Shown piece by piece: positions 5,262 to 5,522 of a stretch of DNA of 5,522 bases. The position numbers and the translations under genes were made by a program. Below the pieces are notes generated by a model that ran no database searches, was not told the DNA's origin, and saw only the letters and a list, made by a program, of their open reading frames with translations. This stretch comes from an uncultured Collinsella sp. (GTDB taxonomy: Bacteria; Actinomycetota; Coriobacteriia; Coriobacteriales; Coriobacteriaceae), in contig CALGZY010000056.1 in assembly GCA_937934355.1 (NCBI GenBank), positions 1 through 5,522 of the forward strand, written 5' to 3'. Within the stretch, counting starts at the first letter, position 1; each line of letters begins with the position of its first letter.

Positions 5262-5291
5262 GTTATATCCAAAAACCACCCGCAATTCCAC
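5262..5291 (-). promoter_or_regulatory. Predicted promoter of arcA copy 2
   Basis: The -10 candidate is TATAAC (5262-5267) and the -35 candidate is GTGGAA (5286-5291), with 18-bp spacing, aligned exactly with the copy 1 promoter at the 3087-bp offset. The 18-bp spacer differs at many positions between copies, while the hexamers and the adjoining TTTTGGA are kept. A transcript start near 5255 would give a leader of about 75 nt. Confidence 0.5.
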
Positions 5292-5298
5292 CTCGCCC

Positions 5299-5328
5299 CC
5301 GAACGGTCAGCAAAGTGCGATGAACGGT
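5299..5328 (-). promoter_or_regulatory. LytTR-type direct-repeat operator upstream of arcA copy 2
   Basis: ACCGTTCAT (5320-5328) and ACCGTTCGG (5299-5307) lie on the minus strand with 12 bp between them. Both match the published LytTR consensus at 9 of 9 positions, better than the distal repeat of copy 1. The 12-bp spacers of the two copies have little in common, so the repeats themselves appear to be what is conserved. Distance to the -35 and -10 candidates is the same as in copy 1. Confidence 0.55.
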
Positions 5329-5522
5329 ATATCGCATATGATTCCCCCATGATGCACTTCAGTTCTCTAAAGCAGGTTTTCAAAGGTAATCGTTCTTTTT
5401 TCTAAGGAATTGAGCAAGATTGCACAAATAACTTCATGTTTAGGAATTGCATAGCTAAAACTATTTTCTGCATATATATGTCGTCTGTCCATGATTCAAT
5501 TTGGATTCGATTATATTCAGCT
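5329..5522. other. AT-rich region upstream of arcA copy 2, no gene seen
   Basis: No convincing gene is visible here. A 17-codon plus-strand frame (5352-5405) has no ribosome binding site. Patches such as GGTTTTCAA and TTGCATA resemble parts of the AT-rich region upstream of copy 1, consistent with old common ancestry. The gene further upstream lies beyond the window. Confidence 0.55.

Noticed and set aside
5352..5405. 17-codon plus-strand frame upstream of arcA copy 2
   Set aside because: It has no ribosome binding site and no related frame in the homologous region upstream of arcA copy 1.
5470..5515. Possible extra promoters near the right edge (TTGAAT with TATATG on the minus strand; TATAAT near 5512)
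   Set aside because: Hexamer matches are weak or incomplete in very AT-rich DNA, have no counterpart upstream of copy 1, and cannot be evaluated at the window edge.

Overview
The window is a leftward-transcribed (minus strand) arginine deiminase (ADI) locus from a GC-rich bacterium. Coding DNA is strongly G/C-biased at third positions, while the regulatory gaps are AT-rich (about 30% G+C by hand count over 2281-2400, against about 67% in a sample line of arcA). The proteins look most like those of Coriobacteriia (Collinsella/Olsenella-type gut or oral actinobacteria). That assignment is by recollection of family sequences only, so it is tentative.

Reading in the direction of transcription, right to left: an AT-rich regulatory region (5204-5522); arcA copy 2, arginine deiminase (3938-5179); a strong hairpin/terminator (3838-3875); an ArcT-like PLP aminotransferase (2664-3788) with its own terminator (2575-2615); a second AT-rich regulatory region (2117-2574); arcA copy 1 (851-2092); a 105-bp gap with two hairpins; and arcB, catabolic ornithine carbamoyltransferase (1-745), cut by the left edge after 248 residues. 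No tRNA, rRNA, CRISPR or transposase gene was seen.

ArcA converts arginine to citrulline and ammonia. ArcB phosphorolyses citrulline to ornithine and carbamoyl phosphate, which a carbamate kinase (not in the window) would use to make ATP. The aminotransferase fits the poorly understood transaminase (ArcT) found in some ADI clusters.

The most unusual features concern the two arcA genes. Their coding sequences and ribosome binding sites form a 1267-bp direct repeat in which I found no difference, yet the leaders and promoters next to them are homologous but clearly diverged, and the 3' flanks are unrelated. That pattern suggests an old duplication homogenised by gene conversion, with promoters left to diverge. 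Comparing the two diverged leaders as a small phylogenetic footprint shows what is kept: (i) a pair of 9-bp direct repeats (ACCGTTCNN type) exactly 21 bp apart, close to the published LytTR/AgrA-type response-regulator site; (ii) a -35/-10 pair with 18-bp spacing at a fixed distance from those boxes; (iii) a 5'-leader hairpin with a conserved AYACGGA loop and a compensatory base-pair change; and (iv) a second small GGCC hairpin just before the ribosome binding site. A third copy of the 21-bp-spaced box lies in inverted orientation at 2469-2498 with no gene to explain it.
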